A stretch of DNA of 64,000 nt from Luteithermobacter gelatinilyticus (GCF_005849285.1 NZ_CP040517.1:254501-318500), one strand, 5' to 3'; counted from the first letter of the stretch, positions 16,523-24,056 are shown. The notes: a model not told the origin generated them from the sequence alone. Program-made: numbers and translations.

Positions 16523-17347
16523 ATGGAACTATGGTCTGACTTGCTGCCTCTGGTGGGTATGATGCTGGCGACGGGACTTGTCGGGGGAATTCTGGCCGGT
16601 CTTTTGGGGGTCGGGGGCGGTATTGTGATTGTCCCGGTTCTGGAATTGGCTTTGGGCATTTTGGGGGTTGACCCCTCGATCCGGATGCATATTGCCGTGG
16701 CCACCTCCTTATCTACCATTATTCCCACCTCTATTTCATCTTCCCGCGCCCATAAAAAGAAAAATTCGGTTGATACCGCCCTGGTCAGAAAGTGGGGGGG
16801 CTATGTGTTTCTGGGGGCGGCGTTGGGAAGCTGGCTGGCGGCACAGGTGGACAGTGTTGTTCTGGCAGGGATTTTTGCCACCGTGGCGTTGCTGGTGGCG
16901 TTGAAGATGTTATTACCTTTGGGGAACTGGACCATTGCCCGGGATGTGCCCAAGGGCGGTGCGTCCTATCTGGTGCCGACCGGAATTGGTACTGTGTCAA
17001 GCATGATGGGAATTGGCGGAGGAACCCTGAGCGTGCCGGTGCTCACGCTGTTGAACCAGCCGATTCACCGGGCGGTGGGATCTGCGGCACTTTTTGGCTT
17101 GTTGATCAGCATTCCTGGCACCGTTGGTTTTATGATCAGCGGATATGGCGTGCCCGGGCTGCCGCTGGGCAGCATCGGCTATGTCAATCTTCTGGGATTT
17201 ATCATTATTTCCCCGGCCACCATTCTGGCCGCCCCTTGGGGAGCGTGGATTGCTCACAGCCTCAGCCAGCGTCATCTGAGTATGCTGTTCGGGTTTTTCC
17301 TGCTGATCGTTTCGGCAAGAATGTTTTATCGCACGCTGATGGGGTAA
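16523..17347 (+). CDS. TauE/SafE family (DUF81) anion permease
   Basis: 274 residues from the ATG at 16523, chosen for the AGGAAGAAGA ribosome site. An upstream ATG at 16475 lies before the palindrome and has none. Eight or so hydrophobic segments; two glycine-rich repeats typical of the family are visible (GGILAGLLGVGGGIVIVPVL near residue 24 and SMMGIGGGTLSVPVL near residue 155). It is an inner-membrane protein. Known members export sulfite, sulfoacetate or related anions. Here the substrate is unknown. It is divergent from the aspartate-dehydrogenase-like gene and converges on the GntR gene. Confidence 0.85.
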   Translation: MELWSDLLPLVGMMLATGLVGGILAGLLGVGGGIVIVPVLELALGILGVDPSIRMHIAVATSLSTIIPTSISSSRAHKKKNSVDTALVRKWGGYVFLGAALGSWLAAQVDSVVLAGIFATVALLVALKMLLPLGNWTIARDVPKGGASYLVPTGIGTVSSMMGIGGGTLSVPVLTLLNQPIHRAVGSAALFGLLISIPGTVGFMISGYGVPGLPLGSIGYVNLLGFIIISPATILAAPWGAWIAHSLSQRHLSMLFGFFLLIVSARMFYRTLMG

Positions 17348-17425
17348 CCTTGGTAGGTTTAGAGTGTTTTGCGCATTGAGGGGCGTCATCTACCATGTGT
17401 TAGGTTTTCAATTCCGAAGAGCCTG

Positions 17426-17521
17426 CGTCATCGCGAAACCCGGTAGGGGCGTGGCGATCCATAGACAGCAGTATTGTCCTGTGAATCAGGGATTGCTTCG
17501 CTTGTGCTTGCAATAATGACG
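17426..17521. repeat. intergenic palindromic repeat of the CGTCAT...ATGACG type
   Basis: The element begins CGTCATCGCGAA and ends TTGCAATAATGACG, with inner GATTGCTTCGCTT. The outer ends are inverted repeats of each other (CGTCAT / ATGACG). This layout resembles short mobile palindromes known to be dispersed in intergenic DNA of many alphaproteobacteria. Only one copy is in this window, between convergent permease and GntR genes. Confidence 0.5.
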
Positions 17522-17556
17522 ATGCCATCTTATCAAGAATTTATGCTCCCCGCTTA

Positions 17557-17583
17557 ATCCCGGTCCCGGTTGTGGGCCGGGAT
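17557..17583 (-). terminator. hairpin at the 3' end of the GntR gene
   Basis: Arms ATCCCGGTCC (17557-17566) and GGGCCGGGAT (17574-17583) pair with one G-U. It directly abuts the GntR stop codon. No U-run follows on either strand, so it is a weak terminator or RNA-stability hairpin. Confidence 0.45.
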
Positions 17584-18239
17584 CACGCCCCGGATTTGGA
17601 CTTGTTGAGATATTCCATGGCGTTCACGCTGGAATTGGCGACATGGTTGTGCATCGCTTCAAAGGCCCGGTTCATATCTGCCGCTAGGATGGCGTCCACA
17701 ATGTCCCGGTGTTCCTGATAGGAGGCTTTCATCCGGTCCCGCACCTTGAAAAACACGCTGCGACGGAAGGGCGCCAGGCGATGCCAGAGATTGGAGGCCA
17801 TGCCCGTCAGGCTTTCATTGTGGCAGCCCCGATAAATCATGGCATGAAATTCCGCATTGATTGAAGAATAGGTTTTTTCGTCATTCCTTTTCAGTGCCTT
17901 GTCAAATTCCTCCAAAAAGCCTTCCAGTTTTTTGCGTTCAAGTGTGCTCATCCGCAACGCCGAGAATTTGGCACAAAGGGCTTCCAGCTCCACCAACGCC
18001 TCAAACATATCAGTAAGCTGGTCAATATTCAGGTCGACGACAGTAACCCCCTTGCGGGGTTTGATTTCAACCAGACCGGTTGAGGCCAACTGCCGTAGCG
18101 CATCCCGCACGGGGGTGCGGGAGACAGAAAACTGGTTCGCCAGACTTTGTTCCTCGATTTTCTGGCCGGGGGCCAACGTGCCGGAAAGAATTTGTTCCGC
18201 AAGCTGCTGGCAAATGGTTTCCGATATGGTTAAATTCAT
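17583..18239 (-). CDS. GntR family transcriptional regulator, FCD subfamily
   Basis: 218 residues. The N-terminal winged helix reads ICQQLAEQILSGTLAPGQKIEEQSL and VSRTPVRDALRQL, the classical GntR recognition region (about 8-70). The C-terminal FCD domain (about 80-205) has the expected metal/ligand His and Asp/Glu positions (for example EFHAMIYRGCHN and YQEHRDIVDAI). FCD regulators bind small organic acids and control nearby catabolic genes. The neighbours are the permease, the aspartate-dehydrogenase-like gene and the reductive dehalogenase. Which of these it controls is not shown. Confidence 0.88.
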   Translation of the reverse strand: MNLTISETICQQLAEQILSGTLAPGQKIEEQSLANQFSVSRTPVRDALRQLASTGLVEIKPRKGVTVVDLNIDQLTDMFEALVELEALCAKFSALRMSTLERKKLEGFLEEFDKALKRNDEKTYSSINAEFHAMIYRGCHNESLTGMASNLWHRLAPFRRSVFFKVRDRMKASYQEHRDIVDAILAADMNRAFEAMHNHVANSSVNAMEYLNKSKSGA

Positions 18240-18561
18240 TGAACTGTTCCCTCTCAGTCATTTCAACCCGAAATGAAGCCACACACAAATTCTGGGGATC
18301 TACCGTCCCGACGACCAAAATCAGCTAAGCGCCCGATGGGTATGACCTGATCCAGATCCTCTTGTGCAAATAATACTCTCAAAACTGAACACAGTATACA
18401 AATAAACACGCTTGTGTTCCAGAGGCAGTATTTTGTTTTGCTAAACCCCCATCCCTGTCGATTATTGAGGTGTTGTTAACAGGAGATCCTGCAAGACATA
18501 GCAGGCCGTTCTTGTCAAGACAAGCGGGAACAGGCCCGGGTCAATCTATTCACAATTCACT
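18240..18561. other. intergenic region between gntR and rdhA (322 bp)
   Basis: No coding sequence is supported here. The right part of the gntR promoter lies near 18360-18420 and includes CAGTATACAAA, a possible autoregulatory site. A hairpin with arms CTTGTC (18511-18516) and GACAAG (18519-18524) lies downstream of rdhA on the minus strand, and the family palindrome (18541-18564) overlaps the rdhA stop. Confidence 0.5.
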
Positions 18562-18564
18562 CTA
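18541..18564. repeat. dispersed palindrome family, copy 1 (one arm), supplies the rdhA stop codon
   Basis: CAATTCACTCTA at 18553-18564 is the full right arm of the family. The preceding GGTCAATCTATTCA corresponds to the loop of the copy at 32822. The left arm has decayed. On the minus strand the arm reads TAGAGTGAATTG, and its first three bases are the rdhA stop codon. Confidence 0.65.
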
Positions 18565-21500
18565 GAGATCAATCTCGATCACCCCGCCTTCCTGCTTCGC
18601 CCGAGAGGAACATAGAATGATATGGGTTGCGCGTTCTTTGGCGGAAAGGACAAAATCCCGGTGTTCCACCTCGCCGGAAACCAGGCCGCATTTACAGACG
18701 CCGCATATACCGTCGGAACATTTCATCGGCACATGAATCCCCTGTTCGGCCAGCACGTCTGTAATGCGTTTTTCCGCCGGGACCGGGATGTCGCGCCCGG
18801 ACCGGACAAGACGAACCGTAAAGCGGTGATTGACATAATCGCCCGTTTCAGGCACGGAAAAATATTCCTTGTGAAGGGCGTCTTCGGGCCAGCCCAGTGC
18901 AGAGGCGGTGTCCAGCACGGCGTTCATATACCGATCCGGGCCGCAGGTATAAAGATGAAATCCTTCCTCATAACCCTCAAGCAATTTGTCCAGGTCCGCG
19001 CGGCTGCCCTCATCCGAAAAATGCAGATGTACCCGGTCCGCCCAAGGCACCGTGGCAAGATCGGACAGAAAAGCGGCGCTCTGGCGCGAGGCGCAGGAAT
19101 AATGCAGGGTGAACGCTGCGCCCAAGGCATGAAGCCGATAGGCCATGGCCATCAGCGGCGTGATGCCGATTCCGCCGGCCATCAGCAGGCTTTTCTGGGC
19201 GTCCTCCTGGAGCGGAAAATGATTGACCGGCCGGGTGATGAAGACCTTGCGGCCTTCTGTGAAAATGCGATGCAGCAGCTGGGAGCCGCCGGTGCCGCTC
19301 TCCTCGCGCAATACGGCGATGCGATATTTTGAGCGGTCCGCCGGATCGCCCGCCAGGGAATAGGACCGGATGAATTCGGGGGCCACGACCACATCCACAT
19401 GAGCCCCCGCCTCAAAAGCCGGCAGCGATGCCCCATTCAGGGAGGTGAGATCATAGCTGATGATATCTGCTGTCTCTCGTTTGACCTTGGCCACTTTGAC
19501 CCGCAAGACGGGAGGGGGCCCTGGCGGTAATTTGTATTCATGGGCAAGCCCATCCACCTTGCCGTGGCGCAGCCGGTCCCGGTAGGTTTCGGGAGACAAC
19601 AGGTCCCGATATGCCTGAATACCTTTTTCCCTGTTCATGGGAAAGGTATAGGGCCAGGGTGGCGGGGCCAGATTGGCCGGATAGACGGCCAGGGTCTGGT
19701 CTTCGAATTTCAGGTCCAGATCCGGTTGCAGATCGCGTTTATTCACCTCATGTCGGCTGGGGGCGTAGGGACCTTCGTCTTCCATTTCCAGGTCCCACCA
19801 CCATTTTTTGACCGGGTTAAGACGGCCGCGGCCTAATGTGTCATCAAGGCGGGCCAGGGTCTTGGCAAGAACCGGGACATGGCTGGCGAGCCAGCGAAAG
19901 GGGGCTTCCGCAAACAAACCTTCCAGATTCCATGGACAGGTTTTCATGCAGCGCCCGCACATGGCGCCATTCGGCTGACCGACGCGATACTGGGTGCAGC
20001 GCTGGCTGTCGGATTTCCAGATCTCGTAGCCATTGAACATTTTTTTCGGGCCGGCCGTGATGGCGCCGGACGGGCATTCTCGGGCGCATTTGTTGCAGTT
20101 GTTGCAGAAATTCTGTAACCCGAAGTCAATCGGCTTGTCATGTTTGAGGGGCATATCCGTGGTAATCACGCCGGATTTGAGGCGGGGGCCCAGAAACGGA
20201 TTGAGGATCACTTCGCCAATGCGGCTGACTTCCCCCAGGCCGGACAACAGCAGCAACGGCGGTTGCAATACCTCGCCATCCATTACCGAATGCACCCGAG
20301 CGGAATAGCCCAGGGCGCGAATCTGGTTGGCGATCACCCCGCCCAGCAGGGAAAACCGCAAATAGGCCCGCATGGATTGGGAACAGGCAATCCAGTCGTC
20401 TCCCGATGCGCCGTCCATGGTTTCGTGCCCCTGATCAATGATGACGGAAATGGCGTTTTGGTGATAGGGCGTGATGGGCTCTCCCAGTGCATTGTGACTG
20501 TAATAAACCCAGTCCGGACAGCGCGACAGACCCACCGCATCAGCCCCGAGGAAATACAGGGCCGCCTTAAGGTTCAGGCTGTTTTGTTCCGGCGAACGGG
20601 CTGTTTCAGAAATCGTCTCCGCCCTGGGGCCGTCCTGCAACAGGACAAAAGCCGCCAGCGCCCGCCGGGCAGCAAAGGAAATCGGGCTTTTGCGCACATA
20701 ATTGCCGTTCTTGGCTTTTTCCTGAAGCGTTTTGCCCATATCGCCAAACAGGGCGCGGGCGAACATGTCGGTTCTTTTGGGTACCCGGGGCACGCGGGCT
20801 TCGTCAATAAAGGTGGTGGGGGTTTCGACGCGGTTAATTTTTTCAAAAGGATGTTGTCCGTCGGCAAAGCGGCGCCGGGCAAAGGCCTCCCGATTAAAGG
20901 CATTTTTGGCAAATCCCTTGCCCACCCACCAGGCGGGGCCGTGACTGTGCCAGCGATTCCACATGTTACGCGGGGCCAGGGGCCGGTCCGGGCTTATATC
21001 CAGTGTGGTGGTGACGGCGGCAATGCCAAACCGCCGGCCCAGATAGGGGTTTTCGATACAGGGACCATCAGGACTGTGCACCACGTCGCCAAGTCCGGCG
21101 GCGATAACCAGTTTGTTGAGATCCACATCGGAAGCCGATCCGGTATGTCCCCGGGCTTCCCAACCCAGCAGCCGAATATAGTTGGACAGGACAATGGCGG
21201 TTTCTGCACCCCTGAGTGCGGCCCGCTGGGGCTGAGCCTCCCGGATCCAGGCCGTTCCTGGCTCATTTGGGGCCGGGTCACGGGGATATTCATACAGAAA
21301 AACCAGCGCATGAGTATGATGGGAAATGTCACGGGGCGGGGCTTCCATCGTTTCGCGCAATTCAGCCATCACCACGTCGATGCCGGAAGCCAGGGTTTCG
21401 GTCTGTCTTGTTTTCAGGTCCTCGGCAAGTTTGTCGACCCCCGGATTGACGAGAGGTTCTTCCAGAAACATGTCAGGCGTCAGCCGGCAGATTCCCACCT

Positions 21501-21792
21501 GGCTTGCGTCACAATAATAGCCGAAAGCCTTGAGATGGGCGGCGCGTTCCTCAAGGTCGTCTGGAATGACGGCGCGTTCTTTTTTCACCAGGCCGTCGCG
21601 AATGGCATCCATCATGGCCTGATAGTCCCGCATGGCGTTGACCAGGCTCAGGGGGTCTTCCTGGCGGACAAAGGAGACCGGCACCATGGGCGGCACGGCG
21701 GACAGGTCGGGGAGCCCGGAGGTTCGCTTCAGGCGTTCCAGCGGATAGGGGCCCAGATGAACCGGCCGATCTTTATAGGAAAAAAAGCGCAT
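18562..21792 (-). CDS. rdhA: self-sufficient reductive dehalogenase fused to a ferredoxin-NAD(P)H reductase module
   Basis: 1076 residues. Residues about 85-270 and 400-550 look like two copies of one cobalamin-type (nitroreductase-like) domain, as known for catabolic dehalogenases where only the second binds B12. Two cluster motifs follow: Cys563/566/569/573 (CNNCNKCARECP) and Cys599/612/615/619 (CGRCMKTCP). Residues about 760-1076 form a reductase: RSYSLAGD (flavin), GGIGITP and CGPDRYM (NAD(P)H), then plant-type 2Fe-2S with Cys1025/1030/1033/1061. There is no twin-arginine signal, so it is cytoplasmic. The layout matches BhbA, which removes bromine from a dibromo-hydroxybenzoate with NADPH. 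An ortho-halophenol substrate is inferred. Other cobamide oxidoreductase activity cannot be excluded. Confidence 0.87.
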   Translation of the reverse strand: MRFFSYKDRPVHLGPYPLERLKRTSGLPDLSAVPPMVPVSFVRQEDPLSLVNAMRDYQAMMDAIRDGLVKKERAVIPDDLEERAAHLKAFGYYCDASQVGICRLTPDMFLEEPLVNPGVDKLAEDLKTRQTETLASGIDVVMAELRETMEAPPRDISHHTHALVFLYEYPRDPAPNEPGTAWIREAQPQRAALRGAETAIVLSNYIRLLGWEARGHTGSASDVDLNKLVIAAGLGDVVHSPDGPCIENPYLGRRFGIAAVTTTLDISPDRPLAPRNMWNRWHSHGPAWWVGKGFAKNAFNREAFARRRFADGQHPFEKINRVETPTTFIDEARVPRVPKRTDMFARALFGDMGKTLQEKAKNGNYVRKSPISFAARRALAAFVLLQDGPRAETISETARSPEQNSLNLKAALYFLGADAVGLSRCPDWVYYSHNALGEPITPYHQNAISVIIDQGHETMDGASGDDWIACSQSMRAYLRFSLLGGVIANQIRALGYSARVHSVMDGEVLQPPLLLLSGLGEVSRIGEVILNPFLGPRLKSGVITTDMPLKHDKPIDFGLQNFCNNCNKCARECPSGAITAGPKKMFNGYEIWKSDSQRCTQYRVGQPNGAMCGRCMKTCPWNLEGLFAEAPFRWLASHVPVLAKTLARLDDTLGRGRLNPVKKWWWDLEMEDEGPYAPSRHEVNKRDLQPDLDLKFEDQTLAVYPANLAPPPWPYTFPMNREKGIQAYRDLLSPETYRDRLRHGKVDGLAHEYKLPPGPPPVLRVKVAKVKRETADIISYDLTSLNGASLPAFEAGAHVDVVVAPEFIRSYSLAGDPADRSKYRIAVLREESGTGGSQLLHRIFTEGRKVFITRPVNHFPLQEDAQKSLLMAGGIGITPLMAMAYRLHALGAAFTLHYSCASRQSAAFLSDLATVPWADRVHLHFSDEGSRADLDKLLEGYEEGFHLYTCGPDRYMNAVLDTASALGWPEDALHKEYFSVPETGDYVNHRFTVRLVRSGRDIPVPAEKRITDVLAEQGIHVPMKCSDGICGVCKCGLVSGEVEHRDFVLSAKERATHIILCSSRAKQEGGVIEIDL

Positions 21793-21845
21793 CTTTCCGG
21801 CCCCTGTCTATGAAGAGCGCCCGTTTTGGGGGTCGCCTGTCCACG

Positions 21846-21907
21846 GTTTGATCGTCATCTTTTGATCACCATTTTTTAATCACCTGCGTCTTTTAATCAC
21901 CTGCGTC
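21846..21907. repeat. tandem operator-like array upstream of rdhA
   Basis: Four related units start at 21846, 21860, 21874 and 21891 (spacing 14, 14, 17 bp): GTTTGATCGTC, TTTTGATCACC, TTTTAATCACC, TTTTAATCACC. The last two lie in an exact 17-bp duplication. On the rdhA strand the core reads GGTGATYAAAA. The array lies 54-116 bp upstream of the rdhA start codon, a natural place for regulator binding. Confidence 0.5.
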
Positions 21908-21948
21908 ATGCTGTTTTGGTCCCGTTCCGGTCATGAGAAGCCCACTCT

Positions 21949-21990
21949 AGATTCTGGGGATCAGATTCTTGGGATCAGATTCTGGGAATC
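21949..21990. repeat. three 14-bp tandem units spanning the marR stop codon
   Basis: AGATTCTGGGGATC (21949-21962), AGATTCTTGGGATC (21963-21976) and AGATTCTGGGAATC (21977-21990). The marR stop lies at the junction of units two and three, so unit three encodes the protein's last residues (IPRI) and the other two follow it. Confidence 0.75.
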
Positions 21991-22430
21991 GCCGTATCTT
22001 CTCCCTCCATCAGTTTGTCAATCAGCCGGTAGAATTCGGCCAGTTCCTGTTTGGTGAGTTTGGATTCGAAATGCCGTGCGGTGGCGGCCGCATGTCTTTT
22101 AACCTTTTGCAGGATGGATTGGCCTTTATCGGTCAGCTCAATACAGGTGGCTCGCCCGTCTCCGCTATGGGGTTTTTTGATGATCAGCTTATCTTTTTCC
22201 ATATCCCGCAACAGGCGGGAAATTATGGATTTCTCCACCCCCAGATAAGCGGCGATGGCAGAAGGAAAAACGATCTGTTCCAGGCCCACAGCGCACAACA
22301 CGCACCAGGTCAGTCGGGAAATGCCGATGGGAGAGATGGCTTCCTCGAAATGTTTTTCATTGATACGGGACAGCCGCGACAGGCGGTATCCGTAACTTTC
22401 ATGAAGACGATATGAGATGTCCTGTGTCAT
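21975..22430 (-). CDS. MarR family transcriptional regulator
   Basis: 151 residues with the family's winged-helix order. GISRLTWCVLCAVG opens the DNA-binding core, AAYLGVEKSIISRLLRDMEKDKLIIKKP (given in two halves in the protein around residue 65-90) is the recognition helix and wing start, and GDGRATCIELTDKGQ the wing. Helices at both ends would form the dimer interface. It lies directly upstream of rdhA in the same direction (182 bp gap), and MarR proteins are known regulators of reductive dehalogenase genes elsewhere. Control of rdhA and of itself is inferred. There is no ribosome site before the ATG and the promoter lies so close that the mRNA may be leaderless. Confidence 0.85.
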   Translation of the reverse strand: MTQDISYRLHESYGYRLSRLSRINEKHFEEAISPIGISRLTWCVLCAVGLEQIVFPSAIAAYLGVEKSIISRLLRDMEKDKLIIKKPHSGDGRATCIELTDKGQSILQKVKRHAAATARHFESKLTKQELAEFYRLIDKLMEGEDTAIPRI

Positions 22431-22433
22431 TAG

Positions 22434-22467
22434 TTGACAATGTAAACTATATAGTTATCATTGTCAA
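22434..22467. promoter_or_regulatory. 34-bp palindrome with two overlapping divergent promoters (marR / araC)
   Basis: TTGACAATGTAAACTAT (22434-22450) is followed without gap by ATAGTTATCATTGTCAA (22451-22467). The arms are inverted copies differing at two positions. Rightward, TTGACA at 22434 and TATCAT at 22456 are spaced 16 bp, a near-consensus sigma-70 promoter toward araC. Leftward, TTGACA (complement of 22462-22467) and TACATT are spaced 17 bp toward marR, placing the transcript start about at the marR ATG (22430). Such a site is the expected autorepression target of MarR. Confidence 0.65.
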
Positions 22468-22657
22468 TAAAATCGTACATTTAAATACACAGGAGGCAAG
22501 CACACAGGAGGCCCATAGGGGTGTTCGCTCCGAAACATCAGGGGGTGATAGATTTGACTATCTTGTAGAGATAAATTTGGGTAGACAAGAGAGCGAGCTC
22601 GATCGATATATTTTCTGCTCATCGAAAAGACAGCCATATGCAGAACGGATCATCTTC

Positions 22658-23701
22658 ATGAGGCCTGGCCCGAATTACACAGATCTAAACCGTATTTACG
22701 AAGGGTTTAACGAAGCATATTCGTCTGAACCTGAACGATATGCCGTGTTAAGTTTCCAGTCGTCCGGTGACGTGCATAACGGAATTCGCCTTGACTTAAA
22801 CGATGAAATGGCCAAGGGATATTGGGAACTTCTACGTCCGCATCGGGATTTGCTAATCTGTATTGCCGACGGCATGTATCATGCAGATTACCGGCAGACC
22901 ATCCTGCCGCGTCGTGATATCATTTCCCTGCGTTTTCTGCTGTCCGGCAGTCTGGCGTTTACCTTTGACAAGCTGGGGAAGGTTGATGTGCCGCAAGCCA
23001 GCGTGTCGGTCCTGTACACACCGGAAGATAACCCTTTTGATCTGTTCATTGATCGGGGCAGTCACTTGTGCTCTGTAACCCTTCATTTGCATCCTGATAT
23101 GTTGCGTAATCATTTTGGTTTGGATCGGCGCAGGATTCCTGCAAGCCTGGAAGATGTCATTTATGGCGGTAAACTGGATAAAAACCTGTATAACCTTCCG
23201 TTGTCAGCGGCGACAATGAATATTGTTCTGAGTATGATGAACGCCCCATATCAGGGAATGCGAAAACGTATTGTGGCCGAAGCCAAAACCGCCGAGTTGA
23301 TCTGTCGTCTGTTTCAGGAAATCGAAGAGGGCGCGAACGCTGGTTTCCGCTCGCTTGCCTCAGAAAATTCTCCGAACATTTCACTCAAGCAGAAGCTGTT
23401 CACAGCGCAGAAAATTCTGATCGAAAAACATCAGAATCCGCCCACTCTCGCCAGTCTGGCCCGTGAGGTGGGGCTCAACCGTAATACACTGAGTGCCGAA
23501 TTCAAACGGCTTTTCGGGCATACTGTTTTTGAATTCTGCCAGGCCTATCGCATGAATAAGGCCCGCGAATTTCTACAGGACAGAAGCTTGAGCATATCCC
23601 AGGTGGCCGAGCGCGTCGGATATGAACATCCCACCAATTTTACATCAGCTTTTAAAAAACATTACGGGGTGTTGCCAAAAGCCATGCGTCCGGCTGATTA
23701 G
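22658..23701 (+). CDS. AraC family transcriptional regulator
   Basis: 347 residues from the ATG at 22658. The open frame extends back to 22412, but that would overlap marR and its palindrome, so the longer form is rejected. The N-terminal sensing part (about 1-230) is not recognised. The C-terminal double helix-turn-helix (about 255-345) is clear: PPTLASLAREVGLNRNTLSAEFKRLFG, split by the family's linker, and SISQVAERVGYEHPTNFTSAFKKHYG. Codon use is more A,T-rich near the start. It may control the TonB receptor downstream, whose upstream DNA has 21-bp-spaced direct repeats. Confidence 0.82.
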   Translation: MRPGPNYTDLNRIYEGFNEAYSSEPERYAVLSFQSSGDVHNGIRLDLNDEMAKGYWELLRPHRDLLICIADGMYHADYRQTILPRRDIISLRFLLSGSLAFTFDKLGKVDVPQASVSVLYTPEDNPFDLFIDRGSHLCSVTLHLHPDMLRNHFGLDRRRIPASLEDVIYGGKLDKNLYNLPLSAATMNIVLSMMNAPYQGMRKRIVAEAKTAELICRLFQEIEEGANAGFRSLASENSPNISLKQKLFTAQKILIEKHQNPPTLASLAREVGLNRNTLSAEFKRLFGHTVFEFCQAYRMNKAREFLQDRSLSISQVAERVGYEHPTNFTSAFKKHYGVLPKAMRPAD

Positions 23702-23713
23702 GGATGTGTTTTT

Positions 23714-23750
23714 GGCGTGAATTGTGAATAGGTTGTCTCAATTCACTCTA
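23714..23750. repeat. dispersed palindrome family, copy 2
   Basis: Arms GTGAATTG (23717-23724) and CAATTCACTCTA (23739-23750), loop TGAATAGGTTGTCT. It begins 13 bp after the araC stop. The left arm has lost its outer TAGA. Confidence 0.75.
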
Positions 23751-24056
23751 ACCATCAAGTCTTTCGCTGAGGGGGCAGGGGTCGGCGATTCGGAAAATCC
23801 CCATATTGTTGGCTTTTTCAGACGGGTCTGGCTTCAGGCGGCTGGGCCGATCTGTTGTGATCCTTTGCCCGTTGTATTCACAAAAATGTATGTCCAGAAA
23901 TTGATGATTGCATCATTTATTGTGCGGATCGCATCATTATTAAAATTTAATTTCGATTATAGTCGCCTCTCAATAATTAAAAAACTTCACGAATAAACAA
24001 TTGTCAAGGTGCGTACTTGGCGCCTTCCTAACATAAATTGAGAGGTCGAGGAAAAC
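23751..24056. promoter_or_regulatory. upstream region of the TonB receptor with AraC-type direct repeats and a -10 box
   Basis: The 306 bp carry no supported gene. GCATCATT occurs at 23910 and again at 23931, exactly 21 bp apart in the same orientation, the two-helical-turn spacing known for AraC-type half-sites. TATAGT (23958-23963) is a good -10 box, and its -35 position (23935-23940) falls in the second repeat and matches poorly. This is the layout of a promoter needing an activator. GAGAGGTCGAGGAAAAC precedes the start codon. Confidence 0.45.

Noticed and set aside
20140-21813. 557-codon open frame on the plus strand, antisense to rdhA
   Set aside because: It lies entirely over rdhA, whose domains are clear. 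The antisense frame has no recognisable family and arises from GC-rich third codon positions.
21793-21974. CprK/FNR-type dehalobox upstream of rdhA
   Set aside because: The TTTTAATCACC units are direct repeats and lack the TTAAT-N4-ATTAA symmetry.
23724-23996. 90-codon frame downstream of araC
   Set aside because: It begins inside the dispersed palindrome and runs through the candidate TonB receptor promoter. No family resemblance and no good ribosome site.
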